A stretch of 45,369 nucleotides of DNA from JANOXC01 sp031418215 (GTDB lineage Bacteria; Bacteroidota; Bacteroidia; AKYH767-A; OLB10). A program made the position numbers and the translations under genes. The stretch spans positions 1 to 45,369 of the forward strand of contig JANOXC010000141.1 of assembly GCA_031418215.1 (NCBI GenBank), read 5' to 3'. Numbering within the stretch: position 1 is the stretch's first letter; the number at the start of each line of letters is the position of its first letter. Positions 1 through 8,828 of this stretch are shown here, in pieces. The notes beneath the pieces are model-generated. The model saw nothing but the letters and a program-made list of their open reading frames with translations, did not search any database and was not told the origin of the DNA.

Positions 1-275
1 AAGGAACAATAGGAGGAGGAGTATTTACTTTAATTGTCGCTTATACATTGTCCGAAACATCTTCTGTTCTTGCACTGATTGATTGGTTGGTGATAGGTTG
101 TATAATTGTTGTTGCTGGAACATTGGGAGACCTGGTTGAAAGTATGCTGAAAAGAAGCCTGCAAGTGAAAGACTCAGGAAATATACTTCCGGGGCACGGT
201 GGATTTCTTGACCGTTTTGACGCTTTATTGTTGGCTGTTCCGTTTATCTATATATATATAATTTTGTTGGACTGA
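1..275 (+). CDS. cdsA: Phosphatidate cytidylyltransferase, C-terminal part (gene cut by window edge)
   Basis: This is the last ~90 codons of CDP-diglyceride synthase, the inner-membrane enzyme that makes CDP-diacylglycerol from phosphatidate and CTP for phospholipid synthesis. The frame is open from position 3 with no start, so the gene begins outside the window; an internal TTG at 48 is not a real start. The CdsA family signature is complete: SMLKRSLQVKDSG followed by LPGHGGFLDRFD, with the conserved K-R, K-D, H-G-G and D-R-x-D residues that bind metal and substrate. A final hydrophobic segment (LLLAVPFIYIYIILL) ends the protein, as is usual. The IYIYI stretch is encoded by a 12-bp pure TA run at 249-260. 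The next gene is convergent and its stop codon abuts this one, leaving no room for a terminator between them. Confidence 0.95.
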   Translation, partial: GTIGGGVFTLIVAYTLSETSSVLALIDWLVIGCIIVVAGTLGDLVESMLKRSLQVKDSGNILPGHGGFLDRFDALLLAVPFIYIYIILLD

Positions 276-1703
276 TTAAAGTCGCTTATCATTTTTCACT
301 CTTTTTTCATCGGGTACAGCATAATCACCGTCCGTTCGCCAGTTAATTGTTTTTGCCCTGTTAAATACATTTTCAAATTTCCAATATCCATCACCTTTAC
401 TGGCGAAATTGCAGTCACCGGGGAAATAGCTGAATTGTGAACAGTTTACCTGTGAGTTGCCTTCTAATTCTACAAGTGTACATGCGTATTGAACAAATAA
501 ATCTTGTACTTCAAAGCTGGCGCTGTTTCCTCTGAACTTAACCAATGCACTATCTACTGCTGCTTCACCATGTACACCTTTAACATAGCCATCCTTTACA
601 GTGGAAGCGTTTTTTGTATCAATATATATACCATAGTCCGTGTGACGTTTTGCTCCACCATCCAATGCAAAATCCTCTACGCGGCATTCACTGCTTTCAG
701 TGATATAAACACCAGCAAATTGCCCATCAGCAGTAAACTGTCGACAGGAAATTACTTTAGATTGGTTAGAGCCGCTATTGGTTGAATTACCACCTTCCCA
801 GGCTCCACGTCCACTTCCGATGAAATAAGAAATGCGACGACATCCAACGGCATTACAACGGGAAATGGTAGTGCTCATGGCATGTCTTAATACAATACCG
901 GTATCTAAACCGATCAAGTGTATATTTTCAATTAATGAATGAAACGTGCCACCGATCTCTATGCCAACACTTCCGGGCGCATCTTTTCTGCCGATGATGC
1001 TAAGATTTTTAATTGTAAATCTCCTTGCACAAAAAATGGACTGACTCATGGTTTGATTGACAGGCATTGTAAAAAAAAATGGAAAACCATTATTATTGGT
1101 TGAATAAAACCAAGAGCCATTTCCTTCGATACTATATTGAACAACTGTATTGGCTTTAACGGGTTCAGGTAAAATAATCTTGCGGTTTATGTAATAATCA
1201 CCACTTGGTAATTCAATGGAAAGCCATCCCAATTCCTGTAGCTTGCACATCATTTGCATGGCAGCCCAGTCAGGATAATCATTTAACGAAATATCTGTTA
1301 TATATATACCGTATCTTGATTTGATCTGTTGATCTGAATAACCCAGTGCACGAAATGATTGCTGCATTTCCGGCTTTGCTGTTTTGGTTCGTGTGGCGCC
1401 GAACCAATCTGGATTTAGTGCTGTAACATTTTGTCGTACCCAACTTCCAACAACATCTTTTTGATTTGACTTAATGATTAATCCCCAGGCTTCATTCCTT
1501 GTATCATTTGATATCCAGCTAAAAAATCCACCCCCTTTTTGGGTAATCTTATCTGCAAAAGATATATAATGACTTTCGGAGAAATTATTTGTTTGCTTCA
1601 GGTCATCGTATGTTTTTAAAAATGCTGCTTTTGTCGAAAAACCAGCCAAACAAAATAATATATATACGATCAGAAATAATTTACTTTTTTCATTTCTTTC
1701 CAT
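276..1703 (-). CDS. Secreted right-handed beta-helix (pectate-lyase-3-like) protein
   Basis: 475 residues. A basic start followed by a hydrophobic stretch (KLFLIVYILFCLAGFSTKA) looks like a Sec signal peptide. From about residue 138 the sequence resembles the N-terminal cap of Pectate_lyase_3/tailspike-type beta-helices (DYPDWAAMQMM, LPSGDYYINRKIIL). It continues with short repeating beta-strand rungs rich in Ile, Val, Gly and Asn (FTIKNLSIIGR, IENIHLIGL, GIYIDTKNASTVKDGYV). Such proteins bind or cleave polysaccharide, but I see no catalytic residues that would assign an activity. There is no T9SS C-terminal domain, so it may stay periplasmic or be exported another way. The start is fixed by the signal peptide. 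A strong hairpin ends only 11 nt upstream of the ATG, so expression may depend on read-through from the large gene upstream. Confidence 0.7.
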   Translation of the reverse strand: MERNEKSKLFLIVYILFCLAGFSTKAAFLKTYDDLKQTNNFSESHYISFADKITQKGGGFFSWISNDTRNEAWGLIIKSNQKDVVGSWVRQNVTALNPDWFGATRTKTAKPEMQQSFRALGYSDQQIKSRYGIYITDISLNDYPDWAAMQMMCKLQELGWLSIELPSGDYYINRKIILPEPVKANTVVQYSIEGNGSWFYSTNNNGFPFFFTMPVNQTMSQSIFCARRFTIKNLSIIGRKDAPGSVGIEIGGTFHSLIENIHLIGLDTGIVLRHAMSTTISRCNAVGCRRISYFIGSGRGAWEGGNSTNSGSNQSKVISCRQFTADGQFAGVYITESSECRVEDFALDGGAKRHTDYGIYIDTKNASTVKDGYVKGVHGEAAVDSALVKFRGNSASFEVQDLFVQYACTLVELEGNSQVNCSQFSYFPGDCNFASKGDGYWKFENVFNRAKTINWRTDGDYAVPDEKRVKNDKRL

Positions 1704-1714
1704 GGTGTAAAAAT

Positions 1715-1746
1715 AAGAAGAGCCCCGAGTACTCGGGGCTCTTCTT
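1715..1746 (-). terminator. Strong intrinsic terminator/attenuator hairpin (perfect 32-bp palindrome)
   Basis: The arm aagaagagccccgagt is followed directly by its exact reverse complement, giving 16 paired bases with a GC-rich core. Read on the minus strand it is followed by ATTTTTAC. It lies about 20 nt after the stop codon of the large T9SS gene, so it is a good rho-independent terminator for that gene. It also sits immediately before the ATG of the beta-helix gene, so it may limit or regulate read-through into it. The few U residues make termination probable rather than certain. Confidence 0.8.
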
Positions 1747-1766
1747 TAAACTTTAAGCAAATCTTA

Positions 1767-4700
1767 TTAATCGGTTACCATCATTCTCTTAGTGATTCTT
1801 TCACCATTATAAATTAAAGAATAGAAGTAAATGCCGGGCTTCAATTCATTTGAGTCGAAATCAACAGTGTAGGTACCTGGCTTAGCCTCTGTTGCATTGA
1901 ATGTCCTGATCATTCTTCCTACGGCATCTGTAAATATCAATTGTACATCTCCATTTGAAGGAATTTGGTATTCAATCGTTGTATGACCATTGAAAGGGTT
2001 TGGATAATTCTGACCTAATCCCAATCCTGATGCACTCAATTCATTAATTCCAAGCGGGTTACAGAAGCCAAGATCTTCGAAACAGAAATCATCAATTGAC
2101 CATCCTTCCGATGTACTATCCAAATCTGATGCAAACCTCCAACGGAAAATCATTTGGTCATTAACGTTCGGACGAATAATCTTCTCAATATATTTCCAGC
2201 CAAAACTGTTACCTGTAAAACCATTTTCATAGGCAAGAGAGGAAACATTATTATAGTTAAAGAAATTGGTGTAAGGCGTATTCTGGAAACTAATAGAAGT
2301 CCATTTTGCACCTGAATCCAATGAATAAGCGAATGAACCACCATCTTGGAATTGTTCTGTATAAAACTGTTGCCAGAAACTCACTTTATAACATTTAAAT
2401 ACGGAAACACTTAACAATGGGGAGAACAATCCTGAAGAATCACCTTCAAGGTAATTACCTGTTGCATCAAGTGTCCAGCATTTAGAACCGCTATGCGTAC
2501 CGTTCAGATTTGTTTGAGAGGGAGATCCAATTTCCCAGGTAGACTCATTGATGTAGGAAATGGCATTCAGGGTTACCCATTTATTGCCGGATTCAAAACT
2601 TGTACAGAAAGGATAAACAGATTGGTTTTCAAATACGGTGATATAATAGCAAATGGTATCATTTGTTGGATTAAGGTCAGTTATTCCATTTGGATTACTA
2701 GTAACTACGCAAATTCGATGTTCGCCAGGTGTTGCAGTCCAGTTGTTCTGGAATGAATATAACCTTGATGTATCTCTGTCAATTGCACCTCCTGTGGCAG
2801 TAAAATCAACAAGATCCTGCGAAATCAGATTATTATCAACATACAAAGATGCGGTCACAAAATTCAATGTAGTTGTACCTTCATTATACAACTTGGTAGT
2901 GAAATTAACTTGCTGATTCGGGAAGATCAGTTCAGGACGATTGGTATCATAAAGATCGATAGGAGAAATTGAAATTGGCACAGGGATCTTCATTGCGAAA
3001 TCGTCAATACTATAACCATCACCAGTGGTAAAACCGGTTGAGAAGAATCGGAAACGGAACTGAACAATTGGTTTTGCATTCATACCGGCTAAACAGGCAG
3101 TATTCATACGATAGAGCGATTTATACCAACCATTGGTATTTCCGGGAATACCTGCAGAGCTTCCTTCGAACCCATCATCACCACTTCCTAAATTTTCTGT
3201 ATACCATGAATTGGTTCCACATATAAAATCAAATACAGAACCCAGAACTGTCCAATTACCGGTATTGTCGTATCGATATTCAACAGTAACACCATCGTTG
3301 AGAGGGTCTGTTTCATAACGGTGCCAGAAACTAATTTCAGGGTCACCAGTTAAGCCTGCAGGAGTAAAATTAAAGAACGGAGTTAAGAGGTAGATATCTC
3401 CATTACTAGCATAAGCAGTATTAAGATTTACATCCCAGCATTTTGGTGCAGAAAAAGCACCCGTTGTTGCACCAAAATTTGGAGTACCCCATTCCCATTG
3501 GTTAGAAGAATTGTTGTTTGCCCCGTTAAATGTTGTCCAACCTGTATTTATGCCATCGAAATTATCCGTGAATGGTGTAGAATAAGTAGGAGCATAGGTT
3601 GGTATACCAACAAGTGTAATACAAAGTGAATCATTTGTATGATCACAGTCACCTGCTAAATCAACATGTATGCAAAGATCAAACTGTCCGACCGGCATGG
3701 AGAAAGGAGGCAGGAAAGGTTGCATTACCGCCGTTGGAGGAAGTATGCCATTCCAGGTATAGGTAACACATGTTGTTACACCGGTACTTTGTGGAGTAAT
3801 ACAATAAACAATATTTGCAGAAGTAGCATTGGCAAATCCATCGTTCTGAATGGTAACCTGTGGAATAACAGTTACCCCGGCAGGGCCGTTTACAGGTTGA
3901 TCAATAGATAGAAGTGAGAAATCATTTGCACAAGGCAGACGCAACTTGAAGTCGTCAATCGCATAACCACTCCATCCGTTAGTAAGCGGAATTGCATTAA
4001 TTGAAGCATCAGAGGTGAAAACAAACCTGAAACGAACAGGCAATGATTGATTATTCAGATCAGGGCCAACAGATAACAGCTCATAAGTTGATTTCATCCA
4101 TCCTTTTACATTATTATTGGTTGGGAAGTCAATCAGACTGCTGGAATTACCTTCCCAAGCCGGCAATAAGCTGCTATTTAGTTGATCATCACTATACCAG
4201 TTGATGCCGTTCTGATCATTTGGTGCAGTTCCCAATATTGTCCAATTGATTCCATCAGTGGTATATTCAAGGCGCGTTCCATCCCAACCGCCTTCTGCTT
4301 TAAAGTTTTGCCAAAAACTTAAACGAACACTATCAGCGTCGGAGAAGTCAAAATAAGGTGATTGAAGGTAACATTCAGCATCATCGTCATAACCTGTGGA
4401 AATATTGGTCATCCAGGCATTTACCGGTGAATGGGCAGCAGTTATAGCCTTCCAGTTGGGGGTGCCTAATTGCCAGCTAGTACCAGCGGCTCCTGTACTA
4501 TCTGTCCAAGCGTAAATATTTCCATTTTCAAAATTGTCAAGGAAAGCGAGACTTACAATTGGTACACCAACAAAACTACTGCAAGTCGAATCATTTGAAG
4601 TATTGGCATCAGCCGGCAAGGCAGACCATGCACATATTGAGTAAGGACCTTGTGCTGCAATAAATGGTGGCATTGGAACATCAACTTTTTGTCCTGGGTT

Positions 4701-7283
4701 AATTGTACCGGTATAAGTAATCGGACCTACAACAGCGTTATTGTCAACGCGGTAGTACACAACAGGATTGGTTTGAGCTGTTGTTCCAAAATTTTTCAAT
4801 TTAACAATTACATCATTTGTATCCAGCGCAATGGTTGTAGAAGGAGGACTTGTAATTGCGATCACACCAACATCATTTGGTGCAGGCTGAATAATTGTAA
4901 AGTCGTCTATTGAATGCCCTGAGCCTGTACCAAAACCATCAGAAGCAAAAATAAACCTAAATTGAACACTGGGTTGATTGGTGATGGCTCCCACATTTAT
5001 CAGATCATAGGATGATTTAATCCAGCCATTAGAAGTGCCTGACCAACCGGGTAATCCACTTGCACCGATATTAAAAGAATTAGCCCAATTGATACCATTT
5101 CCATCATTTGGAAAACCAAGTGTATTCCATCCGCCGCTTCCGACTCTGTATTGCATGGTTACCCCATCAGCATCTTCATCTGTGTCATAGTTTTGCCAAA
5201 ATTCTAACAATGGGTTAACAGTGCCCGTGAAATTAAAATAAGGAGAATAAAGTGTAGTAATAGAATTATCCGTATAACCTGAAAGCAAATCTACGTCCCA
5301 TGAATTAGGCGCTGAGTGCGCGCTGTTCGTTGATGCGAAAGACGGCGTACCCAACTCCCATAACGAGGTCCCCTGATCTGTTTCATTATACCAGTTAACA
5401 GCACCATCAAAGTTGTCATTGTATGATAAAGTGAAAGTTGGAATACCTAACAAATCAATACAGAAGGTATCATTAACGGCGTTGGTGTCACCAACTAAAA
5501 CCGTATAAGCGCATAAAGTGAAAAGTCCTGGAGGAACAGTAATATTTGGTAACACAACGGCAAGTTGATCACCGGGCATTAAGCTTCCTGTCCATGGAAA
5601 AGTATTTTGAATTTGAGGACCTGTTCCGGTATCAATAGTGGTTACAATATTGCAAGCAGTTTGAACTGCATTTCCGAAGTTTTGCATTAAAATATTTACT
5701 GCTACAGAATTTCCAGCCGGTACTCCTCCACTTGGTGCAGTAATAGATGTTACTCCTAAATCTTGGTCATTCTTAATATCGATGCAGAAATTATCAAGAC
5801 TAAAGCCGGCAGCGGTAGTAAGACCATCTGACCTGAAAACAAAACGGAATTGAACACTATCAGATCCCGGAATTGTATTAGTGCCGCAAGCTAAATCATA
5901 GGATGCCGGCGTCCATCCATTGGAAGCATCTGTCCAACCCGGACCGCCGGTAATCGAACCATTATACCAATTTGTACCGCAAGGGTCATTAATTCCACCT
6001 AATGTAGTAAAAGTTGCACCGCCATTGGTTGAATATTGTAATCTTACACCGTCTGCGCCGGCTTGAGTTTCATAGTTATACCATAAACTGAGTGTTGGAT
6101 TAAGGTTATTGGTGAAATTAAAAGTTCCGGAGGTAAGCAATGCATTGGAATTGTTTTGATACCCGGAATTTAAATCAATGTCCCACGAGTTGGGGAAGGT
6201 TAAAGGAGAATTGGTAGGTGCGAAATTCGGAATACCTAACTCCCAGCTTGAACCTGCGGCAGAGGAATCTGTCCAAAAAGTGCTTGGACTATCAAAGTAA
6301 TCACAGAATGGAAAATCAATGGTGCAGGAATAATTAAATTTATTTGGTGTTGCTGCAGGATAAGTACCCACATTAGTATTACAGGAACCATCATAAGCTT
6401 CGACATACCAAGTAACAGAGTCGTCACAAGCTATAGGACCGGGAATACTACCACACCATTTGGTTGCTGTAACTTGAGACATCGTGTTGGTAGCTTGAAA
6501 ACCTGTATTATTAAGGTTGAAATACAATTCGGAAAAAAGAACTGAAGAAGTATCGGTCATATCGAAACAAACAGTATATGGTCCAGGATTATAAACTGCA
6601 CCAACCAATAATGGAGCAATTGGAGTAATCACCGGATTATCCAATTCACAGGTGGAGTAGCACAATTGAACATCGTCTATCAACCAGCCATAATTACCTG
6701 CCATACCATTGTTATCCACACCAACTGCAGAAAAGCGGATTTGGACATTGGCCTGGTTACCGGCAAGGGTTGAAATATCAAAAGTTTCTTCCTTCCACCA
6801 GGTATTGTTATCAGGGATAGCAGCATCTACAGATGGCTGCCAAAGCAAAGGATATGATAAAGCTTTAAAGGACCATCCAAAACCTTGCGCAAAAGTAACT
6901 GCATTTCCATAATAAATACAGTTTGCAGCAGGGGCGGTTTTTAGCTGAACCCAGCCCGATCCTGTATTGATTTCAACGACACCTCCGTCGAAGGAGTTGA
7001 GCTTACAAATATGTTTGAATTTCAACTTCACAACAGGGTTGCCGATGGTGCTCACCGACGCAGATGTTAAATCTGATGTATTCCCTGCTCCCAATCCAAA
7101 TTGTCCGCGGATAGAATTCGGCGATGTTACGGAGTAGGTATTATCAATACTCCAGCCGGGGGTACCTGTTGACGTAAAGGTGTTTGTTAAATCAAAATGT
7201 TCATCAATAGGGCAGATTGCCTGACCATTAACAGTTACCTGACTTAGTAACAGGATAATTGCGATGTGTATAATTCTTTTCAT
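1767..7283 (-). CDS. Very large multidomain T9SS-secreted surface protein
   Basis: 1838 residues. An N-terminal signal peptide (MKRIIHIAIILLLSQVTVNGQA) is followed by six related MAM/jelly-roll-like modules beginning near residues 25, 326, 623, 913, 1238 and 1561. Each module has the pattern DxFD...W.LGTPxF, a DxxxGY motif, sFWxxYET.DGV, GW..S.YDL and RF.F.SDG....G.SIDDF. Ig-like/CARDB-type spacers separate most modules (DLGVTSITAP, NDVGVIAITSPP). The last ~80 residues (from about 1758: QNYPNPFNG, then ELKPGIYFYSL and a basic end) form a T9SS type A sorting domain, which directs outer-membrane passage and surface attachment or release. The module type suggests adhesion or glycan/protein binding; no catalytic domain was recognised. 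It appears to be a single-gene transcript ending at the 1715-1746 hairpin. Confidence 0.9.
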   Translation of the reverse strand: MKRIIHIAIILLLSQVTVNGQAICPIDEHFDLTNTFTSTGTPGWSIDNTYSVTSPNSIRGQFGLGAGNTSDLTSASVSTIGNPVVKLKFKHICKLNSFDGGVVEINTGSGWVQLKTAPAANCIYYGNAVTFAQGFGWSFKALSYPLLWQPSVDAAIPDNNTWWKEETFDISTLAGNQANVQIRFSAVGVDNNGMAGNYGWLIDDVQLCYSTCELDNPVITPIAPLLVGAVYNPGPYTVCFDMTDTSSVLFSELYFNLNNTGFQATNTMSQVTATKWCGSIPGPIACDDSVTWYVEAYDGSCNTNVGTYPAATPNKFNYSCTIDFPFCDYFDSPSTFWTDSSAAGSSWELGIPNFAPTNSPLTFPNSWDIDLNSGYQNNSNALLTSGTFNFTNNLNPTLSLWYNYETQAGADGVRLQYSTNGGATFTTLGGINDPCGTNWYNGSITGGPGWTDASNGWTPASYDLACGTNTIPGSDSVQFRFVFRSDGLTTAAGFSLDNFCIDIKNDQDLGVTSITAPSGGVPAGNSVAVNILMQNFGNAVQTACNIVTTIDTGTGPQIQNTFPWTGSLMPGDQLAVVLPNITVPPGLFTLCAYTVLVGDTNAVNDTFCIDLLGIPTFTLSYNDNFDGAVNWYNETDQGTSLWELGTPSFASTNSAHSAPNSWDVDLLSGYTDNSITTLYSPYFNFTGTVNPLLEFWQNYDTDEDADGVTMQYRVGSGGWNTLGFPNDGNGINWANSFNIGASGLPGWSGTSNGWIKSSYDLINVGAITNQPSVQFRFIFASDGFGTGSGHSIDDFTIIQPAPNDVGVIAITSPPSTTIALDTNDVIVKLKNFGTTAQTNPVVYYRVDNNAVVGPITYTGTINPGQKVDVPMPPFIAAQGPYSICAWSALPADANTSNDSTCSSFVGVPIVSLAFLDNFENGNIYAWTDSTGAAGTSWQLGTPNWKAITAAHSPVNAWMTNISTGYDDDAECYLQSPYFDFSDADSVRLSFWQNFKAEGGWDGTRLEYTTDGINWTILGTAPNDQNGINWYSDDQLNSSLLPAWEGNSSSLIDFPTNNNVKGWMKSTYELLSVGPDLNNQSLPVRFRFVFTSDASINAIPLTNGWSGYAIDDFKLRLPCANDFSLLSIDQPVNGPAGVTVIPQVTIQNDGFANATSANIVYCITPQSTGVTTCVTYTWNGILPPTAVMQPFLPPFSMPVGQFDLCIHVDLAGDCDHTNDSLCITLVGIPTYAPTYSTPFTDNFDGINTGWTTFNGANNNSSNQWEWGTPNFGATTGAFSAPKCWDVNLNTAYASNGDIYLLTPFFNFTPAGLTGDPEISFWHRYETDPLNDGVTVEYRYDNTGNWTVLGSVFDFICGTNSWYTENLGSGDDGFEGSSAGIPGNTNGWYKSLYRMNTACLAGMNAKPIVQFRFRFFSTGFTTGDGYSIDDFAMKIPVPISISPIDLYDTNRPELIFPNQQVNFTTKLYNEGTTTLNFVTASLYVDNNLISQDLVDFTATGGAIDRDTSRLYSFQNNWTATPGEHRICVVTSNPNGITDLNPTNDTICYYITVFENQSVYPFCTSFESGNKWVTLNAISYINESTWEIGSPSQTNLNGTHSGSKCWTLDATGNYLEGDSSGLFSPLLSVSVFKCYKVSFWQQFYTEQFQDGGSFAYSLDSGAKWTSISFQNTPYTNFFNYNNVSSLAYENGFTGNSFGWKYIEKIIRPNVNDQMIFRWRFASDLDSTSEGWSIDDFCFEDLGFCNPLGINELSASGLGLGQNYPNPFNGHTTIEYQIPSNGDVQLIFTDAVGRMIRTFNATEAKPGTYTVDFDSNELKPGIYFYSLIYNGERITKRMMVTD

Positions 7284-7335
7284 AATTAGTGAATAGGGTT
7301 TCTTGAGAATAAAGGTTGTGAATTTAATATGGTTT

Positions 7336-7343
7336 CAAAAATA
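7336..7343 (-). promoter_or_regulatory. Candidate -7 promoter element for the large T9SS gene
   Basis: On the minus strand this reads TATTTTTG, a match to the Bacteroidota -7 consensus TAnnTTTG, about 53 nt before the ATG at 7283. No convincing TTG lies at the expected -33 distance, so this is only a candidate. Confidence 0.3.
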
Positions 7344-7453
7344 GTGATTTGACAATTACACACAGCATTTTCACTGTAAAATAAAAAAAATATTATGCAC
7401 AGTATGCAACTTGCTAGATGAACTAAAAGGTAAAAGACGACAATATTTACATT

Positions 7454-7472
7454 CAGGTTGCATAACAACCTG
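7454..7472. terminator. Small inverted repeat downstream of hmgA
   Basis: CAGGTTG and CAACCTG flank a 5-nt loop, 49 nt after the hmgA stop codon. It could form a transcript-end hairpin, but no U-tract follows on the minus strand, so terminator function is doubtful. The rest of the 7284-7520 interval shows nothing recognisable apart from the promoter candidate. Confidence 0.3.
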
Positions 7473-7520
7473 TATTAATTTTAAATTAGACTGGTAAAGA
7501 GCTGTGTGAAGATCAAAAAT

Positions 7521-8678
7521 CTAGGAAATCCACGATTGATAATAATTATCACTCATGATTTTCATAGCGTCTTCCGTCAACCATAATGGTTTGAAAGTGT
7601 CTATCATAACCGCCAGCTCTTTCGTCTCTTTAGCACCAATGCTTTTTTCAACAGTACCGGGATGCGGTCCATGCGGAATTCCGGCAGGATGAAGGGTAAT
7701 CATTCCCCTGGTAACGCTCTTGCGGCTCATAAAATCCCCATCAACATAATACAACACTTCATCACTGTCGATATTACTGTGATTGTATGGCGCGGGAATG
7801 GCTTGCGGATGATAGTCGAACAAACGAGGAACGAACGAGCAAATCACAAAATTATGGGCTTCAAATGTTTGGTGAACGGGTGGTGGTTGATGAACCCTGC
7901 CTGTGATGGGTTCGAAATCATGAATACTGAGTGCCCAAGGGTATAAATATCCGTCCCAACCAATGGCATCAAACGGGTGAGTGGCATAAATATATGGATA
8001 AACAATTCCTTGTTTTTTAATCAGCACCTTGAACTCGCCGACTTCATCATGGGTTTCCAGGTTTTGCGGCCTTCTGATATCACGCTCACAAAATGGAGCA
8101 TGTTCTTCAAATTGACCATATGTATTTCGATAGCGACGCGGGGTCTCAATTGCTGTGAATGAATCAATCACCAGCAACCGGTTTTTTTCATCATCAAAAT
8201 GCAATTGATAAATGGTGCCGCGGGGAATTACAACATAATCGCCATAAGCGAAATCGATGCTGCCATAGATGCTTTTTAAAGTACCACTTCCCTCGTGAAC
8301 AAAAATAATTTCATCGGCATCGGCATTCTTTAGAAAATAATCGGTGATGGATTTTTTTGGTGCTGCCAATGAAATTTGTAAATCATTATTTACCAAGATC
8401 GGTTTTTTACTTTTTATATAATCGACTTCCGGCTCAATATGAAATCCTTCAAAAGACTGGCTGCGTAAAAATCGATGGAAAGTGACCTTTGGTTCTCTTG
8501 AAAATGGTTCACCTACAGATTTTACAAGGGTAGGGGGATGTGAATGGTAAATGAGTGAATATATACTGCTGAATCCATGGGAGGAAACCAGTTCTTCGGC
8601 AAATAATTCACCACTGGGTTTCCGAAACTGTGTGTGTCTTTTATGTGGAATATTTCCAAGCGTATGATATTGTGGCAT
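7521..8678 (-). CDS. hmgA: Homogentisate 1,2-dioxygenase
   Basis: 385 residues. This non-haem Fe(II) cupin enzyme opens the ring of homogentisate to maleylacetoacetate in tyrosine and phenylalanine catabolism. The C-terminal signature HPAGIPHGPHPG (residues 330-341) and ELAVMIDTFKPL (354-365) are typical of the family. By alignment with the known enzyme the iron ligands should be His300 (YNHSN), Glu307 (SDEVLY) and His336 (PHGPH). All three are present, so the enzyme should be active. It is shorter than the ~430-residue proteobacterial and animal enzymes, as is common in Bacteroidota. It is transcribed divergently from the fumarylacetoacetase-like gene with a shared 150-bp intergenic region, which places two steps of the pathway together. 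The maleylacetoacetate isomerase and 4-hydroxyphenylpyruvate dioxygenase genes are not in the window. Confidence 0.92.
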   Translation of the reverse strand: MPQYHTLGNIPHKRHTQFRKPSGELFAEELVSSHGFSSIYSLIYHSHPPTLVKSVGEPFSREPKVTFHRFLRSQSFEGFHIEPEVDYIKSKKPILVNNDLQISLAAPKKSITDYFLKNADADEIIFVHEGSGTLKSIYGSIDFAYGDYVVIPRGTIYQLHFDDEKNRLLVIDSFTAIETPRRYRNTYGQFEEHAPFCERDIRRPQNLETHDEVGEFKVLIKKQGIVYPYIYATHPFDAIGWDGYLYPWALSIHDFEPITGRVHQPPPVHQTFEAHNFVICSFVPRLFDYHPQAIPAPYNHSNIDSDEVLYYVDGDFMSRKSVTRGMITLHPAGIPHGPHPGTVEKSIGAKETKELAVMIDTFKPLWLTEDAMKIMSDNYYQSWIS

Positions 8679-8775
8679 TTTCTTCTTTTGTTTGGAGTTT
8701 ATGATTCGGTGTTCGAAGAAACGGTAAGAAAATCAGCGCAACCTCCGTTACACCAAAGTTTTTAACATTTCTACA

Positions 8776-8783
8776 AAAATACA
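8776..8783 (-). promoter_or_regulatory. Candidate -7 promoter element for hmgA
   Basis: On the minus strand TATTTTTG matches TAnnTTTG and would give a leader of roughly 90 nt before the hmgA ATG. It lies in the divergent region shared with the fumarylacetoacetase-like gene. No clear -33 TTG is present, and no matching -7 element was found for the plus-strand gene. Confidence 0.35.
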
Positions 8784-8828
8784 CAATGCTAATGTGCTAA
8801 TTTAGCGCTCTAAAAATAAATTAAAAAA

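Noticed and set aside
7286..7468. 60-codon minus-strand ORF upstream of the large T9SS gene
   Set aside because: It lies in AT-rich intergenic DNA, has no recognisable motif, and its hydrophobic Cys-rich composition looks like chance translation of T-rich sequence. It overlaps the promoter candidate.
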